Positions 24,201 through 30,200 of a stretch of DNA of 32,658 nt are shown here, piece by piece. A program made the position numbers and the translations under genes. Every line of letters begins with the position of its first letter. The stretch's first letter is position 1. Under the pieces are notes generated by a model. It saw only the letters and a program-made list of their open reading frames with translations, searched no databases and was not told the DNA's origin. Origin of the DNA: CALEUX01 sp964608615 (GTDB taxonomy: Bacteria; Bacteroidota; Bacteroidia; Bacteroidales; Marinilabiliaceae); the NCBI GenBank assembly GCA_964608615.1, contig CAZSQG010000042.1, positions 1-32,658 of the forward strand, read 5' to 3'.

Positions 24201-27200
24201 TCCGGTTGTTATTGATGAGCCGGATGCATTAATGCTTATGGAAGTAGTGGCATCACATATTGATGTGGATTGTTTTGCTGAATCAACCGGGCAGGTTGAA
24301 GTGGTTGCAACCGGTGGATCAGGTGATTATGAATATTCAATTGATAATGGTGCTAACTGGCAACTATCTCCTACGTTTAGTGGATTAGCATCTGGTACGT
24401 TTTACATATGGGTAAGGGATTTAAATGCTAAAACATGTATTTATAAGTCTGTGGTGGTTACCATTCAACAACCAACTCAGCTTTCTCTTATTCCAAATAT
24501 TATAAACCATGTTACCTGTTTTGGCGGGAATAATGGTTCCATATCTGTAACAGCTGCAGGTGGTAGTGGTAATTACAGCTTCTCCATCAATGGTGGAGCC
24601 AGCTGGCAAACCGATGCTTTATTCCAAAACTTGACTGAGGGCTCATATCAAATCAGTCTTCGAGATGAGTCTTCTGTTGGTTGCGAATTGCTAAATGGTG
24701 TTTCAGCTACCATAAATCAACCTCAGGATTTTACAATCAGCGAGAGCATTGCTGCTCATAAGGATGTTTCTTGTTTTGGTGGTAATAATGGTTCATTTAC
24801 TATTTTACCAAGCCGTACAGGAAACTTTCAGTATAGTGTGGATGGATTAATATGGCAGGTTTCTCCGGTATTTACTAATCTGGTAGCCGGTGGTTATCAG
24901 GTATCTGTGCGCGATATGGGTACAGCAGCGCCAACCTATTGTGTTAAGAATAATTTTATTAACGTTGTTATTGATCAGCCAGGTGCTTCATTAAGTGTCG
25001 TCATTGATAATATAATAAATGTAAGTTGTCTGGGTGGTAGTAATGGAAGCATTCAAGTTACAACTGAAAATGGCACTGCGCCATATAACTATCAATGGTA
25101 CCGCGTTACCGGATCTGGTAATGTCCCGCTTGGAGCTGCTAATAACGGAAACACCAATATGGCAACCAACCTTATCGAGGGTGATTATCTGGTGATGGTT
25201 ACTGATGATCATGGTTGCCAGGCAAATGATACCTATTCAATCATTCAGCCCACAACAGAAGCGGTGATTACAGTAGATGTTATTGACCATATTACAATTG
25301 TGGGAGGAAATGATGGAGCCATTGAAATTTCTGTTTCGGATGGATCAATACCTTATTCTTCTATAATTTGGAGTGGAATTGATATGGGAGGAGTTCCTAT
25401 TACAGGATTGACTGATGGAATCTATCGACAGGAGAATCTTATTGCTGGTGTTTATGAAGTTTCGGTAACCGATGCCAATAATTGTGTTACTACTCGTGGT
25501 AATATTGTGGTTTCTCAACCGGGAATGAATCTTGGTTTTATTATTACAAAAACCAACCCTCAACCATGTAATGGTTTATCCAATGGTACCATTAATTTAT
25601 CTGTTGTTGGAGGTATGCAGCCATATCAATCAATAGTTCTTACCAACAGTGCTTTGTTCGAGTATCCTAAAAATACATTTGGTAATAATTATGCAAATTA
25701 TATTGATTTGCCAGCCGGGAACTATACTGCTACAGTATTGGATTTGAATGGTATAAGTTATTCTGTAACTATTGTGTTGACCGAGCCGGATGCTATTAAC
25801 TTTACTTTTGTTAAAGTTAAGGATGTAACCTGTTCAGGTGAAACTAATGGCACTGTTCAGTTAAGTATTACCGGGGGCACGGCTTACCCGGGCAATATTG
25901 CAGATCCGTTAATTCCTGATAACCCATATTACAATGTTTTAATTATTCCTTCAGTGGGAGCAACCCGTAGTTATTTGGTTGAGGAGAATATTAGTTTTGT
26001 TGTTAATGATTTATCAGAGGATTCCGATTATAAGGTTTTAGTTGAAGATGCCAATGCTTGTTCTGCATCTGAATTGTTTGCAATAAGCCAGCCTGATCCG
26101 CTTTCAGTAACCGGTGGTGTTAAAAATGTTTCCTGTCATGGCCAAGCCGATGGCGAAATATTGGTTTCAATATTGGGACGTGGGGCTGGAACACCGTTCA
26201 CGTATAATTGGGAAAGATTTGATGGTGGTATCTGGATTACTCATTTGCTCAATGGTAATGCATTACTTTCAGGATTACCTGTTGGCAGTTACCGGGTAAA
26301 AGCCATTGAAATGGCTACAGGATGTGAAGTTACCTCGGCCGCTTACGATATAAGTGAACCAACTGATTTATTGGTTGATGTGGAGGCGTTTGATGTAATA
26401 ACATGCAAGGGTGATAATTCAGGACGAATAGTTATTACAGTTTCGGGTGGAGTGGCACCTTATGAGGTTAGTTATGGAGTTGCAACAGTAACTAATAATG
26501 GACCTGTGTTTAACCTTACGTCACTTCCGGCCGGGCCATATTCCATTACTGTTAAAGATAATAATGGTATAGGATGTGGAAAAACGGTTTCAACCATAAT
26601 AAACGAACCGTTACAATCACTAACCGTCAGCGATATTAATGCTAATATTAATTGTGAAACCATTAACACTGGAATTGTAAGTTTCAATATTGAAGGTGGT
26701 GTGTCTAATGCAGCCAATGAGTTCTCTTATACAGTATCCTTGCTTAATACTTTAACTGGAACCAATTATGGATTGGTTGTAGCGCCTACTTTGGTTCAGC
26801 CTTTTACGGTTAGTATCAACACACTACCTGCCGGTGAATATTTGCTTACGGTTACTGATGGTATTGGATTACCATCAGCATCGTGTCCGGTATATACACG
26901 CAACATTAGTTTACAGCATATTGATATTTCTGCCGATGTTATTAATGCTACTTGTAGTGGAATAAACACTGGTGAGATTAAGAATATTGTGGTTGTTGGA
27001 GGTAGTGGAAACTATGTATGGAATTGGAGCAGCCCTTCGGGAGGTTTGGGTCTTAATAATGCTAATCTTAACCAGACAGGCCTATCGGCAGGCACTTATG
27101 TTTTGGAGCTAAATGATTTGGACCGAGGTTGTACTGTAACCAAAACTTATTATGTTCTATTTGGCAATGATATTCAGGTGGCCGGCTCAACAAAAGCTGT

Positions 27201-30200
27201 AACCTGTGCCGGTAAAAGTGATGGAGCCATCTATAATATTAATGTTAGTGGTGTTTCTGATCCGGATTTAACATTTGTATGGAGTGGTCCTGATATTGGA
27301 ATTATTACTGTTGATCCCATCAATCCAAATCTCACCGATCTGGCTGGTGGAACTTATACTCTATCGGTAACTGATGGCAATGGATGCGTCGTTATTGAAA
27401 CCTTTACAGTAGAAGTTCCTCTTCCAATTCAATTTGATTTAACAACTTCTTTGGACAATTGTGATCCATATTCTCGTTCTGTCACAATGAATAATCTTAA
27501 TGGTGGAACAGGTAATCTATCATTCGTATGGAATGGTCCGGGCAGTTTTAGTAATACAGGGCAAAATCTTACTGGATTGATACTTGGAGGAACATATAAC
27601 GTCACTGTTTTCGATGAGAATATGTGTATGGTAAATCAGGATATTACCATTCCCGGTGTTATTAATGTGGATGCCACCATTCAGAATTTGACCTGTAATG
27701 GCGAAAATAATGGGGGTGTTGTTTTACATGTAACCGGAGGCTCAGGTGATTACTCTTATGTATGGAGTACTACTGATGGCTCAGGGATTTCAGCCAACAT
27801 TAAAGATCAGGAGAATCTTACCGCAGGCACCTATACGGTAGTGGTGACCGATAATGTTGAAATGGTTGGAGGTACGCATTGTTTGGTAACAAAATCGTTT
27901 ATTCTAACACAACCTACTGAGATAAAAGTTACAGGCAATAAAACTGACGTGTTATGCGCCGGAAATAATAACGGAACTATTACATTGGATGTTGTTGGAG
28001 GTTCTGGAAGTTACACTTATAACTGGTCGTCAGTTAATGGCACTGGTTTGGTACAGGGTGTAAAAGATCAGACTGGTTTATCTGGTGGCACTTATAGTGT
28101 TATTGTTCAGGATGCAAATGGCTGTAATGCCATAGCTGATTTTACCATTAACGAACCAAGCCCTCTTGATTTTACAATTAATTATGATGATACAGATTGC
28201 ACAGGAAGTAATCGTATCGAGATAACCGCCCTTACCGGCGGCTCGGGCAGTTATCAGTTAACATGGGCAGGTCCCGGGATTCCGGCAGGATTTAGTGGAA
28301 CACTTCAGGAAAACCTTCCAGGTGGTATCTATACCATTAGGATGACTGATATAGGAGTTGGTGCTTTGTGTACCACTGAAAAGAGCGTGACATTAACTAA
28401 AAAGCTCAATGTTACTGCTGCTATTTCATCCGAAACTTGTCCCGGTGAATTTGACGGAGCCGTCATTTTAACCGTAAAAGATGGAGAGGCTCCATATAAC
28501 TATAACTGGACCAGTACTACCGGCAGTTCTGTTGTGACAGGAAATAAAAATCAAAGTGGGTTAAGTAGTGGCGACTACCATGTTCAGGTAACTGATGCAC
28601 GACCTTGTATGGTTGAACTGGATGTAACTGTCAATAACCTTCACACTATTGAGGTTAATGGAGGAGTAACTAATGTTACCTGTAATGGTGCGTTAACGGG
28701 TGCTGTCGATCTTATGGTTTCAGGTGGCTCAGGCAACTACAGTTATTTGTGGAGTAGTACGGGATTTACTGCTACAAGTGAGGATATTACCGGTTTAGCT
28801 GCCGGGTCTTATACCGTGGTGGTGACTGATATTGATTATGGAGGTTGTACGGTAACGGAAACGTATACTGTAACACAACCTGCTTTACCAATAACAGTTT
28901 CGTCGGTAAATATTACTCCTGTGTTATGTAATGGCAGTGCTACTGGTGAAATTGATATTACCGTTATTGGAGGAACTCAGCCATATACTTTTCAATGGAG
29001 TACGACTTCTGGTTCTGTTATTGTAATAAATTCCGAAGATCAGACTGGACTTATAGCCGGAAGTTATCAGGTGCGTGTAACTGATGTGTTTGGATGCTTC
29101 CTTGAAGTCGGTCCTTATATTATTACAGAACCGTCTTTACCGATAAGTATTAATCTTGTTGATATTGTTAATGTATCAATACCTACTCAGAATACTGGTG
29201 CAATTGAAGTTAATGTAACAGGTGGGTATGGCAATTATACCTATGCATGGGAACAGACTGCTCCTGTAACTTCTGTAATACCTGGGAGTGTTGCTCGTCA
29301 GGAAGGCTTAATTGCTGGTGTTTACAGGGTTACCGTTACCGATGAAAATAGTTGTACTCAGGTGCTTGAGAATATTAATATTACCGAACCAGGGCAAGCA
29401 TTAAACATAAGTTATATATCAAAAAATGTACGTCCATGTTATGCCAGCAACAACGGAGAGATTCAGTTGCAGGTTGTTGGCGGAACACCGGATATGACGT
29501 CTGGATCGGCTACATACCATATTGTTTTAACACGAGGAGCTGTAGTTGTTGCTGATGTGAATGATGTTAGCTTGGCTGTAAGTAACTTGGAAGCTGGATT
29601 TTATACGGTGGTTGTTACAGATGCCAATGGTGTATCAGAATCGGAGAATATCCAGATCACTCAACCGCCTTTAATGCTGTTTAATACAGAAGTGGTTAAT
29701 GATGTAACCTGTCATGGTGGATCGGATGCTATTATAAGAGTGAATGTTTCCGGTGGCTATCCGGCAACAGGAGCTAACTATCAGGTTAGGCTTCAGGGAC
29801 CCGGCGTAGACATTACTCGTGTTACAGATGGTGTTAATGAAGATTTTACTGGATTGCCCATAGGCGATTACACTGTTTTGGTTTGGGATGATGCCGATGG
29901 TGATGGAGTTTATTCTTCAGCAAATGCAATTGAAGATGATTGCTTTAAATCGCAAAATATAATTGTTACACAGCCTGAAGCAATTGGCACTCTAAGTGTT
30001 GTTTCTGGTAGTGAAGATATCTGTGAAGGTGTTTTTCCTCAGTTGCAAATTATTGTAAGCGGATGGAGTAATATTGCAGCCAATCCGCTTGAGGCCACAT
30101 TAAATGATGGTACTGTGGTTATAGTCGACGATTCACCATTTGAATTTATTCCATTAACAGCGCCGGCCACTGGTATTTTTACCTATACAATGGCATCTTT

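Noticed and set aside
21354..26717. Several 60-90 codon frames on both strands within the giant gene
   Set aside because: All lie inside the continuous 4,800-codon frame, whose repeats explain the sequence.
23440..29998. Possible recent tandem DNA repeat in the SprB block
   Set aside because: Units are similar only as protein patterns; the DNA of neighbouring units differs widely, so this is not a recent tandem expansion or assembly artefact.
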